A model generated the notes under the pieces. That model saw nothing but the letters and a program-made list of their open reading frames with translations, ran no database searches and was not told the DNA's origin. A stretch of 31,770 nt of DNA from a virus. Every line of letters starts with the position of its first letter. The first letter of the stretch is position 1. The translations under genes were made by a program, and so were the position numbers. The DNA lies in the IMG/VR virus record IMGVR_UViG_3300024433_000030, positions 1-31,770 of that record, one strand, 5' to 3'. Positions 10,401 to 17,080 of the stretch are shown in pieces.

Positions 10401-10477
10401 TTGATGAAGTTAAGGAAGTGGCAAGAAATAATATTATAATGAATGCTAATATTAAGGATTTGGAAGAGCTTGAATAA
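7403..10477 (+). CDS. Very large ejection-type internal virion protein
   Basis: A 1024-residue protein. I choose ATG 7403 (GGAG eight bases upstream, TAATG coupling) over the GTG three codons earlier. The N-terminus repeats the peptide VRFTP. Residues about 30-145 hold Gly/Ala-rich amphipathic or membrane-like helices (AGRVIGEAIPYMGAALAGG), a second set lies near 265-305, and a hydrophobic helix (LSFVGGGILILTLLNML) lies near 690-710. The C-terminal third is charged and helical. Size and design match podovirus internal proteins ejected with the DNA to span the envelope, and phage polyvalent proteins. No lytic transglycosylase or protease signature was found. It is the last gene of the rightward module. 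Confidence 0.7.
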   Translation: MAVRFTPIEKPTNGVRFTPLVDDTDYEPIDVELPTGGFFPELGKGIVRGALNVGATTVGTLKAATKLQRMSPLWDVLYSGVESITGRTFEEEQKEAKKRIKLAQEKFPMTHKGGSAWAGRVIGEAIPYMGAALAGGYMVGPVGAAMVGFSVEGDMAYDNAIAKGASEKEAQIERVVIGSINAYIESLQIKKLMKFHKTGKHSIKNFVRLVRSKSLKLAGKDAIGFSGDVLKIATAEAAEELAQEGVSISVPAIFRGDYPKKPDGNIDLIAIGERLIEATLGGFVAGGVLGGAGAMMAATPGIAAPTKVELENTVKRVQESNLSEDEKKAVLRDIETISEEGIEEVEVPAVEPDELANKLRSAIEEVETFRPAEAAAISKERGKRFASFEDVLQNEPNPILASRIARRALAGTLKMEIGSINITDQEVASMFDRVRQSTLLSGRKLNVFEGLEKLAFRHEIPARNEIEAMGDVFGKDVVTALMEKRKAAGKAGWDKIVAGINLPRAIIASYDLSAPGRQGLLLLPIAPKQWIKAVGQGYRAFASPDYADYTDLQIKTDPYYKSAMKSGLDITKIGGMWSTEEVFISDFSHKIPGIPASERAYVTTLNSLRFHTFKQFAQQWEGSGKSSQDYKSLAGFINHATGRGDVKALKKYYPILNAAFFAPRLQMGRIQAITDLFKTTSSVRKLVAADLLSFVGGGILILTLLNMLKGVDVEPDPRSTDFGKIRIGNTRIDFWAGYQPIARYTTQFLLGKAKTTETKRIVDIDRGEIIWRFIQSKLSPPAGMTVDLIRGETFRGKQLDLTPEGITEQSFERFTPLFIQDVVDAIKFQGLDVATLVAPLALHGVGAMTYPVRASSESARLKDVYAQQAFGKKWDELSPEFQNALREYQPQIDLMDDKAKSERENFSFMERMAKEQRAAANKVMKALPNDVRKELLNLTVDVTGLSRHISSNWYLNDKRYRQYQMDTATMLSVVLPKFTRGPNWNRLDFETKREILKTIIDEVKEVARNNIIMNANIKDLEELE

Positions 10478-10483
10478 AGAGAG

Positions 10484-10513
10484 TGGGGGTAAACCTGCCT
10501 TAGTCTACCCCCA
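10484..10513. terminator. Stem-loop between convergent transcription units
   Basis: TGGGGGTA (10484-10491) pairs perfectly with TACCCCCA (10506-10513) around a 14-base loop. It lies seven bases after the stop of the last rightward gene and 27 bases before the stop of the leftward methyltransferase gene. Neither side has a long T-run, so it may work as a weak bidirectional terminator or as a 3'-end stabiliser. Confidence 0.7.
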
Positions 10514-10540
10514 TAATAAAAAGGTGAGAGAGGTAAATAA

Positions 10541-11143
10541 CTAAATTAAATCAATTCGTTTTCTTGCGGTTATACATTGTTCTTCTGATATATCAATATC
10601 TATATAATTACGTCCTAATTGTTTAGCAGCAATACAAGTTGTTCCTGAACCTACATTAGGGTCAAGAATAATATCATCTTTATTAGAATAAGCATTAATA
10701 AAAAATATTGCTCGTTCCACTGGTTGTTCCCAATTATCTTTTCTATGTGATTTTTCTGGTTTAGTATAAGGAACAACATTATTAACCCATTTTATGGGAT
10801 TAGGTTTACCTTTAGAAAATACTAAAAGAGACTTAGCTGCTGCAAATATTTTTCGTGGGAATATGGAAGCCGTTGCACCACTATTAAGATGGTGGAATAA
10901 ATAAAAGTAATCAAGGTATTTACAACAAGGAATAAATGTTTCTGGCATCCAATAATCAGAAGCATAAAATATAGCAAACTTCCCAGGTTTTAATATTCTT
11001 GCTGCTTCTTTAGCAATTACTTCATAAAGATAAATTCCCTGCTTACCATAAGGTGGGTCAACAAATATCATATCAATTGATTCATCTGGAAATTTAGCCA
11101 TTTCTTTCTCACAATTACCACAAATAATTGTATTTATATTCAT
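10541..11143 (-). CDS. DNA methyltransferase (N6-adenine or N4-cytosine)
   Basis: A 200-residue protein with the catalytic motif IV DPPYGK at residues 29-34 and the AdoMet-binding motif I late in the chain (DPNVGSGTT, residues 161-169, where DPFxGSGTT is usual). Motif IV before motif I is the beta-class order. The length is short but complete, and no separate target-recognition domain is seen. No restriction partner is visible, so it is an orphan enzyme that could protect phage DNA from host nucleases. It overlaps the upstream small zinc-knuckle gene by ATGA. The sequence specificity cannot be read. Confidence 0.88.
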   Translation of the reverse strand: MNINTIICGNCEKEMAKFPDESIDMIFVDPPYGKQGIYLYEVIAKEAARILKPGKFAIFYASDYWMPETFIPCCKYLDYFYLFHHLNSGATASIFPRKIFAAAKSLLVFSKGKPNPIKWVNNVVPYTKPEKSHRKDNWEQPVERAIFFINAYSNKDDIILDPNVGSGTTCIAAKQLGRNYIDIDISEEQCITARKRIDLI

Positions 11144-11319
11144 ATTTTTAACCTTTTTTCAACACAACTGGCACATATCTTAATACTTATTGGACGTACC
11201 TTAACCATAGTATGTAGGTAGTTATCAGTATAGAAACGTTCTATGGTTTCTCCTCGGTATTTACGCCACCAAGGCACACGTCTTTTACCACAAATTTTAC
11301 AGGTTATTCTTTTATACAT
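11140..11319 (-). CDS. Small basic zinc-knuckle protein
   Basis: A 59-residue protein with GGAG six bases before its ATG (11317-11319) and ATGA overlap with the methyltransferase start. It has CKIC at residues 7-10 and CASC at 49-52, enough for one zinc site, with a basic Arg/Lys/Trp-rich stretch in between. A nucleic acid-binding role is plausible. Translational coupling suggests it serves with the methyltransferase. No family recognised. Confidence 0.65.
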   Translation of the reverse strand: MYKRITCKICGKRRVPWWRKYRGETIERFYTDNYLHTMVKVRPISIKICASCVEKRLKI

Positions 11320-11378
11320 TTTATCTCCTTAACTATCTATAAAATACTTTTAGTAGTATAGTGCTAATTTATTTTTAT

Positions 11379-11404
11379 CCCCCAGTATACTGTACTCTAA
11401 GGGG
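11379..11404. repeat. Hairpin containing a 10-bp palindrome
   Basis: In the 122-base gap between two small genes, CCCC and GGGG flank AGTA-TACTG-TACT, and CAGTATACTG (11383-11392) is a perfect palindrome. It could be an operator or an RNA stem. No convincing promoter is seen beside it. Confidence 0.4.
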
Positions 11405-11441
11405 TGTTTCAGGCTATTCTGTAAACTTAACTGTATTAGAA

Positions 11442-11681
11442 TCAACTACGATGTTTTTTATAGTATTTCCTTTGATACTCTCGATTAGTTTTTTGCCTGC
11501 GTTTCTTAACACAACTATCACAATATCGTTGTCTCGACCTTAATTTTGGTAAACCACAATCAGGACATTCTCTTAATAAATAACGCTTATTGCTTATTCT
11601 AATGTCCCAAAAAGGCTTACGAGTATAATGACTTTGTTCTGCACCATCGCCCATTCCTATTATTATATCATTTTTATTCAT
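11442..11681 (-). CDS. Small zinc-knuckle, Arg/Lys-rich protein
   Basis: A 79-residue protein with CPDC near residue 39 and CDSC near residue 55, forming one likely zinc ribbon, then a strongly basic tail (KKRRQKTNREYQRKYYKK). The tail resembles the DNA-binding arm seen in phage HNH-like and zinc-finger proteins, but no catalytic His or Asn pattern is complete. Its ATG lies within the last codons of the upstream 50-aa gene, with GGAA upstream. Probably nucleic acid-binding. Confidence 0.65.
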   Translation of the reverse strand: MNKNDIIIGMGDGAEQSHYTRKPFWDIRISNKRYLLRECPDCGLPKLRSRQRYCDSCVKKRRQKTNREYQRKYYKKHRS

Positions 11682-11826
11682 TTAAGTTTTCCAATATCTT
11701 CTTTGCTCTGTTTTTAATTTCATCTCTAACCAACAGTTTAATAATCCCTCTATTATTTTCTCGTGATATTGTTTTACAGTATATTAGTATTGCTTTTAAT
11801 TCATAAATTATTTCTTCATTAGTCAT
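11674..11826 (-). CDS. Small helical protein
   Basis: A 50-residue acidic/basic helical protein (MTNEEIIYELKAILIYC...). GGAGAG lies eight bases before the ATG, the start overlaps the stop of the DUF4326 gene, and the end overlaps the next gene by eight bases. Overlaps at both ends and a good SD argue that it is real. Function unknown. Confidence 0.6.
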   Translation of the reverse strand: MTNEEIIYELKAILIYCKTISRENNRGIIKLLVRDEIKNRAKKILENLNE

Positions 11827-12124
11827 TATCTAAACTCTCCAAATATTCAATAATAATATCACCGTGACACGGTAAAGGTGTACACCAACAACCTAAAGTT
11901 TTACCTTTTAGGCCTTGAACAGCTTTTCTAAAATCTGAATCAATTTCTATACAAATATAAAACCACTCTTTATAGGCTGCTACAACCTCTTCTCTTGTGC
12001 CGTGTTCTACACCTATATGAAATGGATTACCAAATATACTTCTCCTATCAATAGGTATAACTTTTGACCTATCAAGATTATATGTTCTATAGTTAACTAA
12101 TTTAGTTTTCTTGGTTACACTCAT
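11819..12124 (-). CDS. DUF4326 family protein
   Basis: A 101-residue protein matching DUF4326 by its two signature parts: SIFGNPFHIG near residues 29-38 and GCWCTPLPCHGD near 78-89. The family is common in phages and may have a nucleotide- or sugar-related fold, and its biochemical role is not established as far as I know. The start overlaps the stop of the polymerase C-terminal fragment (ATGA) with GAGG seven bases upstream, so it is translated from the same message. Confidence 0.85.
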   Translation of the reverse strand: MSVTKKTKLVNYRTYNLDRSKVIPIDRRSIFGNPFHIGVEHGTREEVVAAYKEWFYICIEIDSDFRKAVQGLKGKTLGCWCTPLPCHGDIIIEYLESLDND

Positions 12125-12885
12125 ATCTTTGCCTCTGCATAATTTTGTCCGATTCCAATATCAACTATTACTGGTATATCTAACGTAACTGCAGCTTCCA
12201 TAACTTCTTTAAGTTCTTTTGCTATATCTTCTGCATACTTCTCTTCAACCTCATATACAAGCTCATCGTGTACAGATAATATTAACTTACAAACCCATTC
12301 AGGATGCTGTAGTATAATCTTTCTAAAGTTACCTGCTGCTGCCTTCATCATATCGGCTGACGGACTTTGAATTAAAAAATTAAATGCTTGCCTTATAGCT
12401 CTATGAGTAACATAATCAAACCTACGTATTCTACCTAAGATAGTTCTTACTTGTTTATGATGTTGTAACTCATTAGTACATTTATTTATAGCTTCTTTTA
12501 TCTTAGGAAATCTATTGAAGTAATCATCAATAAACTTTTGAGCTTCATCCTGACTTATATTCCAATCCTTAGAAAACCCATAAGCTGTCTTACCATAAGC
12601 CAACCCAAAGTTAACTGTCTTAATCTTATCTCTCTCAGCCTTAAACTTCTTCCTATACATCTTAAAGTCTGGATGAGTTGTAAGCAACGCCTCTTGTGGA
12701 ATACCTAAGTCAAAGAATATATTAGCAATCATAAAATGTACATCTAACTTATCCTTAAACGCTTGTATCATATCAGGGTCTTTAGATACGTGAGCTAACA
12801 CACGAAGCTCCTGTCCCGAATAGTCAGCACATATTAACTTTCTTCCAGGTGGTGCTATAATACAACTTCTTATGTCTATGTCCAT
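12121..12885 (-). CDS. DNA polymerase family A, C-terminal (palm/fingers) fragment
   Basis: This 254-residue fragment carries all three polymerase motifs: A (DYSGQELR, residues 21-28, with the metal-binding Asp), B (R85...K89...FGLAYG, fingers helix) and C (VHDE near 205-208, second catalytic Asp). It lacks the thumb and exonuclease, which are in the separate frame at 13382-14458. The start is uncertain. ATG 12885, with GGAA six bases upstream, makes the protein begin exactly at the first native codon after the insertion; an in-frame ATG at 12897 adds four residues but has a poorer SD. It must associate with the N-terminal fragment, or be joined at RNA level, to work. Confidence 0.85.
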   Translation of the reverse strand: MDIDIRSCIIAPPGRKLICADYSGQELRVLAHVSKDPDMIQAFKDKLDVHFMIANIFFDLGIPQEALLTTHPDFKMYRKKFKAERDKIKTVNFGLAYGKTAYGFSKDWNISQDEAQKFIDDYFNRFPKIKEAINKCTNELQHHKQVRTILGRIRRFDYVTHRAIRQAFNFLIQSPSADMMKAAAGNFRKIILQHPEWVCKLILSVHDELVYEVEEKYAEDIAKELKEVMEAAVTLDIPVIVDIGIGQNYAEAKI

Positions 12886-13418
12886 AAATGTTTCCATACT
12901 TTCTTATTTATTATAAATCCTATTGTTCTACGAGATATATTATAAATATCTGCTATTTTTTGTTGGGTAAATAACTTAGTTCTATACATATAAATAATCA
13001 TTCGTACATCAACTTCAGTTAGTTTAGCTCTACCATGTTGTTCGCCTTTAACATGTTTATAAGCAAATGGTGTATAAAATGTACCATGATTTATAGCATC
13101 ACGTCTATTAGAACTACGTGTATCCCACCTTAAATTTTCAATCTTATTATCTGTTTTAATCCCATTATTATGACAGGCTTCCATTCCTTTAGGACAATCA
13201 CCAATAAAGGTTTCTAAAATTAATCTATGAACTAACCTACGGTATCTTTTTTTATTTTCCCATAAAGAAATATCATAATAACCATGACTGCCTATAGTTG
13301 GTTTAAGAAAACGCTTACTTAAATATGACCATATTTTCCCATCTATAGTAGCTGCATAATTACTAAATTGTGGTATAACTTTTATTTTGGGAGCTGCTGA
13401 AGGTTGGGATGTGAACAT
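12876..13418 (-). CDS. HNH homing endonuclease (NUMOD4-HNH) inside the polymerase gene
   Basis: A 180-residue protein. Residues from about 13 (KVIPQFSNYAATIDGKIWS) fit the NUMOD4 DNA-binding motif. The HNH core follows (VHRLILETF, then EACHNNGIKTDN and IENLRW), and the C-terminal 40 residues hold a helix-turn-helix-like unit (TQQKIADIYNISRRTIGFI). The same layout is found in I-HmuI, encoded in the polA intron of phage SPO1. The start is at ATG 13418 because AGGGAG lies seven bases upstream, inside polymerase codons. The first eleven codons overlap the polymerase in another frame, and the stop lies in the downstream polymerase sequence. Confidence 0.88.
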   Translation of the reverse strand: MFTSQPSAAPKIKVIPQFSNYAATIDGKIWSYLSKRFLKPTIGSHGYYDISLWENKKRYRRLVHRLILETFIGDCPKGMEACHNNGIKTDNKIENLRWDTRSSNRRDAINHGTFYTPFAYKHVKGEQHGRAKLTEVDVRMIIYMYRTKLFTQQKIADIYNISRRTIGFIINKKVWKHLWT

Positions 13419-14458
13419 GATAATCTCCCTGTTACACAAACGGTATTATGAAAATTTGCTCTTATACGACCATCACTTTGTACATATTCAGGTAATGGTT
13501 TAAGAAACTTGTTCATTAAAGAAATAGCTTTACGGTAATCCAAAAGTAATACTACAAATTCATGTTGGTTTTTAACACTATTAAGTACAGCTTCTTTAGT
13601 ACTATATTGCCCTTTAGGATGTAACTTAGATGATTTAGTTTTTTCTGTGAGCTTAACTCCTAAACTTAATAACAACTCTGAAAGTTGGGCAGGACTATTT
13701 AAGTTAATATTAGATACCATATTGTGGGTTTGTCCATCAACATCACCACAAATATATGAAATACCACCAGCCTCATACATAGCTATCTCAAGTTTATCAA
13801 TTATAGCTTGAAGCTTTGCCCTTAATCCTTTGATAGCATTTTGGTCTATCAACGCACCATTAATTTTCATATCCATTAAGCAGAACTGAAAGGGACGCTC
13901 TATATTGTACCATAAATCCCATAATTCTTGTTCTTTTAATTTTGGTACTTGTATTTTATAAAGTAAATATGTCCACACACTATCACTGGTTGCATAATTA
14001 TAAAATCTGTTAGAGTGAAAGCCATTCTCAACAGCATATTCAAATGACATTATTTCACTATTATCAATATGTAAATGTTTTTCTGCTAAATGTTTTAACC
14101 CCTTTTTACCAGACTCGTTCAATAAGTGCTCCGCCGTCATAGTACAAAATATATTGTCCGTATGAAAGACATCTAACTGACGTAAGATTCTACCATCAAA
14201 AGAAAAGTTATGAGCTATTAAGGTTTCAATATTATTCTTACATATATCTTTTAAGATGTATATTAATTCACTATATTGTGGGTTGTCTAATACATCAACG
14301 TAACAAACAGAACTACCGTTGTATAAACTCCAACCAGCTATCTGTAAGGTTAAATAGTTTATATCTACACATTCAAAATCTATTGCACAAGTAGATAAAT
14401 CATTAGATTTAACCCACGTTCTAAAATCTTCAGCCTTTAATATTATACTTACTTTCAT
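13382..14458 (-). CDS. DNA polymerase family A, N-terminal (3'-5' exonuclease and thumb) fragment
   Basis: This 358-residue fragment opens with a DnaQ-type proofreading domain: exo I IDFE (about 26-29), exo II AHNFSFDGRIL near 100, exo III around YNYATSDSVW near 158. A helical thumb follows, and the frame ends at GRLSCSHPNLQQLPK, the conserved segment directly before motif A. TAA follows the last Lys codon. The next native residues (DIDIRSC) resume 502 bases later in the other fragment. I prefer ATG 14458 over an upstream TTG, though AAGG is rather far (12 bases). It works only together with the C-terminal fragment. Confidence 0.87.
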   Translation of the reverse strand: MKVSIILKAEDFRTWVKSNDLSTCAIDFECVDINYLTLQIAGWSLYNGSSVCYVDVLDNPQYSELIYILKDICKNNIETLIAHNFSFDGRILRQLDVFHTDNIFCTMTAEHLLNESGKKGLKHLAEKHLHIDNSEIMSFEYAVENGFHSNRFYNYATSDSVWTYLLYKIQVPKLKEQELWDLWYNIERPFQFCLMDMKINGALIDQNAIKGLRAKLQAIIDKLEIAMYEAGGISYICGDVDGQTHNMVSNINLNSPAQLSELLLSLGVKLTEKTKSSKLHPKGQYSTKEAVLNSVKNQHEFVVLLLDYRKAISLMNKFLKPLPEYVQSDGRIRANFHNTVCVTGRLSCSHPNLQQLPK

Positions 14459-14506
14459 ATTTACGTAACGCCTTAAAATTACTTTCAACCCATCCAAATT
14501 AACCCC

Positions 14507-15220
14507 CTAAATACTGGTTCTTCTTTCTGTTACAAATGGTTTTAGAGCTAAATAATTACCATCTAACTGTATTACATCTTTTTCATTATGGTCAAGTATA
14601 TATTCAAGAGCTTTTTTTCTTTCTAACTTACTACCAAATTGTACAGCCAACCATTTATCAGGATGTATTCGAGTTTTAATATCATAATGTTGTACTGCTG
14701 CTGCAACATTACCTTGACGATTACTATTAAGACATAGTTTACTTCTTGCCCATAACCACGTATCACTGTGCCATATCATACCCATAGTTGGAAATGGTAA
14801 GTCCCATCTAATAGCTCTTGTTCTAATAAATGGAATATCAAATCGACAAGAATAATGGCCTACAAGCCTATCATATTTCCACATAGTATTAATCAATGTT
14901 TCGGTTAACCTACGGTCATAACCACCAGTTTGTAAATCTTTAGTAGTAAGACAATCATAGTAGATTTCTTTTGTCCCTGATGTTTTAATACACCAAGAAA
15001 GCATTATACCAAAATTAGCTTTAAGATTGCTGGCTTCAATATCAATACAACCTACTCTTTCAGTTATACCAAAATGTTTATTATAACAGTTTTGATGCCC
15101 TGCACCTATACCTAAATGTCTATGCTCAGGACATCGCCACATAGAGCGTCTTGCTACCTCTTGTTTAGACCATCTAAGAGGGTTAACTTGACTAAATTTA
15201 TATTTTTCAGTATTAGTCAT
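14507..15220 (-). CDS. RNase H-like 3'-5' exonuclease
   Basis: A 237-residue protein with the DEDD exonuclease pattern: CIDIEAS near 58-64 (exo I Asp and Glu), GHYSCRFDIPFI near 123-134 (exo II Asp), and HNEKDVIQLDGN near 212-223 (exo III Asp). A Cys/His-containing N-terminus (WRCPEHRHL) could bind zinc. It differs from the proofreading domain of the neighbouring polymerase, so the phage carries two such nucleases. AGGA lies before the ATG. Likely roles are repair or end-processing during replication. It overlaps the upstream gene by eight bases. Confidence 0.8.
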   Translation of the reverse strand: MTNTEKYKFSQVNPLRWSKQEVARRSMWRCPEHRHLGIGAGHQNCYNKHFGITERVGCIDIEASNLKANFGIMLSWCIKTSGTKEIYYDCLTTKDLQTGGYDRRLTETLINTMWKYDRLVGHYSCRFDIPFIRTRAIRWDLPFPTMGMIWHSDTWLWARSKLCLNSNRQGNVAAAVQHYDIKTRIHPDKWLAVQFGSKLERKKALEYILDHNEKDVIQLDGNYLALKPFVTERRTSI

Positions 15221-15647
15221 TATTATTTTCCTTTAATTTTTCCTCAAGAATTTCTTTAATAACACTTTCTATTCTAAATAAAGTTTCATCACTCAAAGAT
15301 GTAACTGTTATACCTGGAATATTAACTGTTTTAGCAAATTTCTCTTCTGTTTTCATACCATCGCTAAAACCTCTTTGGTGGTCATAATATATAACAAAAT
15401 CACAATCATATATAATATGACAATCTACATCTAAAATTTGGTTTATACTAAGATGTTTTAATTTATACGCTCTATGTACAAATGCTTCCATATCAGCAGG
15501 AACGTGTAAATCTAACTCTGGAAATGCAAATCTTAGAGTCTTACCAAAAAATACAGCTTTATTATTATTCTTATCTATATCTTCTTCGGTAGATTCTTTA
15601 CCTTTTATACCCATTATTGGATGGCTTAAATAAGCTTTAACTTTCAT
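15213..15647 (-). CDS. Nucleoside deoxyribosyltransferase-like protein (DUF4406-like)
   Basis: A 144-residue protein. The N-terminus KAYLSHPIMG matches the first strand and loop of nucleoside 2-deoxyribosyltransferase-like folds. The segment CDFVIYYDHQRGFSDGMKTE near residues 81-100 matches the second half, where a Gly-x-x-x-Glu turn contacts the sugar. Such phage proteins are thought to act on nucleotides or nucleosides, but activity here is not proven. GGAG precedes the ATG. It follows directly after the DUF1599-like gene and shares the leader RNA candidate at 16083-16199. Confidence 0.6.
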   Translation of the reverse strand: MKVKAYLSHPIMGIKGKESTEEDIDKNNNKAVFFGKTLRFAFPELDLHVPADMEAFVHRAYKLKHLSINQILDVDCHIIYDCDFVIYYDHQRGFSDGMKTEEKFAKTVNIPGITVTSLSDETLFRIESVIKEILEEKLKENNND

Positions 15648-15648
15648 C

Positions 15649-16056
15649 TTAAAATTCTCCTGAATATAACATTGCTAACATTAAAATTTCATAGTTAATA
15701 TCATCTATTGCTTTTTCATGCCACCATTCCCAAGGGCGTACTTTACCTTTTTGCATTTCATCCAACCCTTGACGTATAGAAGTTCTATGTTTAAGCCACA
15801 TTCCTCTTAAAGCTTCCATTGGTGTAATACCTTCCATCTCTGCTGACAGTTTGAAGTTAAATAATTTATCACCACCACTACTATAGTCAGCAGATTTACT
15901 ACTTAACACAGCTTTAATTTTTTCTAATATTTCTTTATCAAGAAAATCATTGAATTTTTCATGAGTCATATTTTTCTCCTTAGAACCAAATATTAAGTCA
16001 TAGTTTTTATCATACTGTTTTTTATTAACCGGTCTATACCAATCACCTTTACCCAT
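15649..16056 (-). CDS. Fusion: short MGKG phage motif plus DUF1599-like domain
   Basis: A 135-residue protein. Residues 1-24 (MGKGDWYRPVN, then YDKNYDLIFG) form a motif usually seen as its own tiny phage protein. From residue 30 it resembles the DUF1599/nucleotide-modification-associated family: KSADYSSGGDKLFNF, then GITPMEALRGMWLKH and DDINYEILMLAML. An internal ATG at 15967-15969 has AAGGAG at 15976-15981, as if a separate gene had been joined in frame, so both long and short products are possible. ATG 16056 (GGAG nine bases upstream) is preferred over an upstream TTG. A MazG-like nucleotide role is inferred. Confidence 0.7.
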   Translation of the reverse strand: MGKGDWYRPVNKKQYDKNYDLIFGSKEKNMTHEKFNDFLDKEILEKIKAVLSSKSADYSSGGDKLFNFKLSAEMEGITPMEALRGMWLKHRTSIRQGLDEMQKGKVRPWEWWHEKAIDDINYEILMLAMLYSGEF

Positions 16057-16082
16057 TATATATGTCTCCAACCTTAGAATAA

Positions 16083-16199
16083 ATGCTGATGGGTAGGGTT
16101 ACCTACATTATTGGCATCAGATACTTGATGGTATCCCAATAATGGACGATGTCGACTCGCCATTAGCCACTATCGGCATACCCAAACCCCCACCAGCAT
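16083..16199 (-). ncRNA. Structured leader RNA, candidate riboswitch
   Basis: Read on the minus strand, 16189-16199 and 16083-16093 form an 11-bp outer stem (one G-U). Inside, a 9-bp stem (16136-16144 with 16106-16114) carries a smaller hairpin. An alternative stem pairs 16157-16165 with 16140-16149 and uses the same bases, so the two hairpins exclude each other. The element fills the otherwise empty gap before the ribosome site of the DUF1599-like gene. It is not a tRNA and I do not recognise a known riboswitch class. Confidence 0.55.
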
Positions 16200-16214
16200 A
16201 TCTCTACTATCTCC

Positions 16215-16298
16215 TTATATTTTTAGATACTTTCGCACTATCGGGAAAGTTAATCCGCCGAGTAGGTAGATAAATAAATATACTACAATAGTTCCCAT
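16215..16298 (-). CDS. 27-residue single-pass membrane peptide
   Basis: ATG 16296-16298 follows AAAGGA with suitable spacing. The peptide MGTIVVYLFIYLLGG... is one hydrophobic helix followed by a short basic tail (VRKYLKI), predicting an inner-membrane peptide with the C-terminus inside. It lies just after the lipoprotein gene and ends just before the structured RNA. Function unknown; a role in lysis control or membrane modulation is possible. Confidence 0.55.
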   Translation of the reverse strand: MGTIVVYLFIYLLGGLTFPIVRKYLKI

Positions 16299-16316
16299 AT
16301 TATTTCCTTTCATAAA

Positions 16317-16844
16317 TTACATTTTACCCTGTAACTTTAGGGCATTTTTTATTTTATTTACAATTTTCCTTGTACTTACTGACTGAACATCAAACAGAAC
16401 TTTACTACCAAGTTTAGAGTTACCATTAATTTCTTTTAACTCTTGAGCACCAGTAATTAACTCTTTAACAGCACGGTTCTTAATAAGTATCGAGTAAACA
16501 AAAATACACACCACACTTATTAACGAACCTATTGCAAGAAATCCTGCATACTCCATCACTGCCAGAGAAACACCAAGGGATGCTACGCAACCAGCGAAGA
16601 TTGGCATAGCTAAACGAGAGCTATTTACTGTTGCAGCAGCAATCGCAATCCCAACGATGGAAGCAATGCTTAACCAATTCAATCGTGAATGCAACGCAAC
16701 CTTCGATGTTTCTTCTGGCGTTAAACTTTCATCTGTGGGTGGTGTACCACAGACAATATCAATAGCGGATTGGGCAAGGCCACATCCGGTTAAGCCAATA
16801 GTTAATATACTAAATATACATATAAATACAAACCATTTATTCAT
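16317..16844 (-). CDS. Predicted lipoprotein with further membrane segments
   Basis: A 175-residue protein with a signal peptide ending in a lipobox (LTGC, Cys at residue 21), a short Pro/Glu linker, then hydrophobic helices near 55-75 and 78-121 and a basic cytoplasmic-like tail. Its codon composition is less AT-rich than that of its neighbours, which hints at separate ancestry. AAGGAG lies seven bases before the ATG, inside the upstream gene. Lipoproteins in phages can be spanins, superinfection-exclusion or envelope factors; this one matches no family I know. Confidence 0.6.
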   Translation of the reverse strand: MNKWFVFICIFSILTIGLTGCGLAQSAIDIVCGTPPTDESLTPEETSKVALHSRLNWLSIASIVGIAIAAATVNSSRLAMPIFAGCVASLGVSLAVMEYAGFLAIGSLISVVCIFVYSILIKNRAVKELITGAQELKEINGNSKLGSKVLFDVQSVSTRKIVNKIKNALKLQGKM

Positions 16845-17070
16845 CTTCTAACTCCTTATTAATGTCTTTTTTAATAGCCATAAGAATATCATCAGCAGAA
16901 TAAGCAACACCAAAACCAAATTTTAATTTTGATTGTATACACTCTAAAGCTGCTTTCCAAGCAGTTTTATACAAGCCTATTATTGCTTTTCTGGATGTAT
17001 CTCCATATTCCATTAAAGCAAATTGTTGTTTGCCAATAAACTTATCAAATTCTTTCAGGCTTTCGCTCAT
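16837..17070 (-). CDS. Small phage protein with AWKAALE motif
   Basis: A 77-residue protein starting at ATG 17068-17070, preceded by AGGAG. A central motif TAWKAALE near residue 35 and a charged C-terminus (AIKKDINKELEDE) are shared with the 56-aa gene at 18692-18862, so the two look like paralogues. Such small proteins are frequent in phage replication regions. Function unknown. It overlaps the lipoprotein start by eight bases. Confidence 0.6.
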   Translation of the reverse strand: MSESLKEFDKFIGKQQFALMEYGDTSRKAIIGLYKTAWKAALECIQSKLKFGFGVAYSADDILMAIKKDINKELEDE

Positions 17071-17080
17071 TTTATTTCTC

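Noticed and set aside
12883-13384. Intein or ordinary group I intron in the polymerase gene
   Set aside because: An intein would keep one frame, but TAA follows the last N-terminal codon. For a group I intron, no U precedes the 5' junction, no clear core was seen, and the endonuclease frame fills the whole insert. An intron fully overlapping the frame is not excluded and is listed as a test.
16083-16199. tRNA or tRNA-like gene
   Set aside because: The fold has a long 11-bp closing stem and no T-loop sequence, anticodon arm or 7-bp acceptor of tRNA type.
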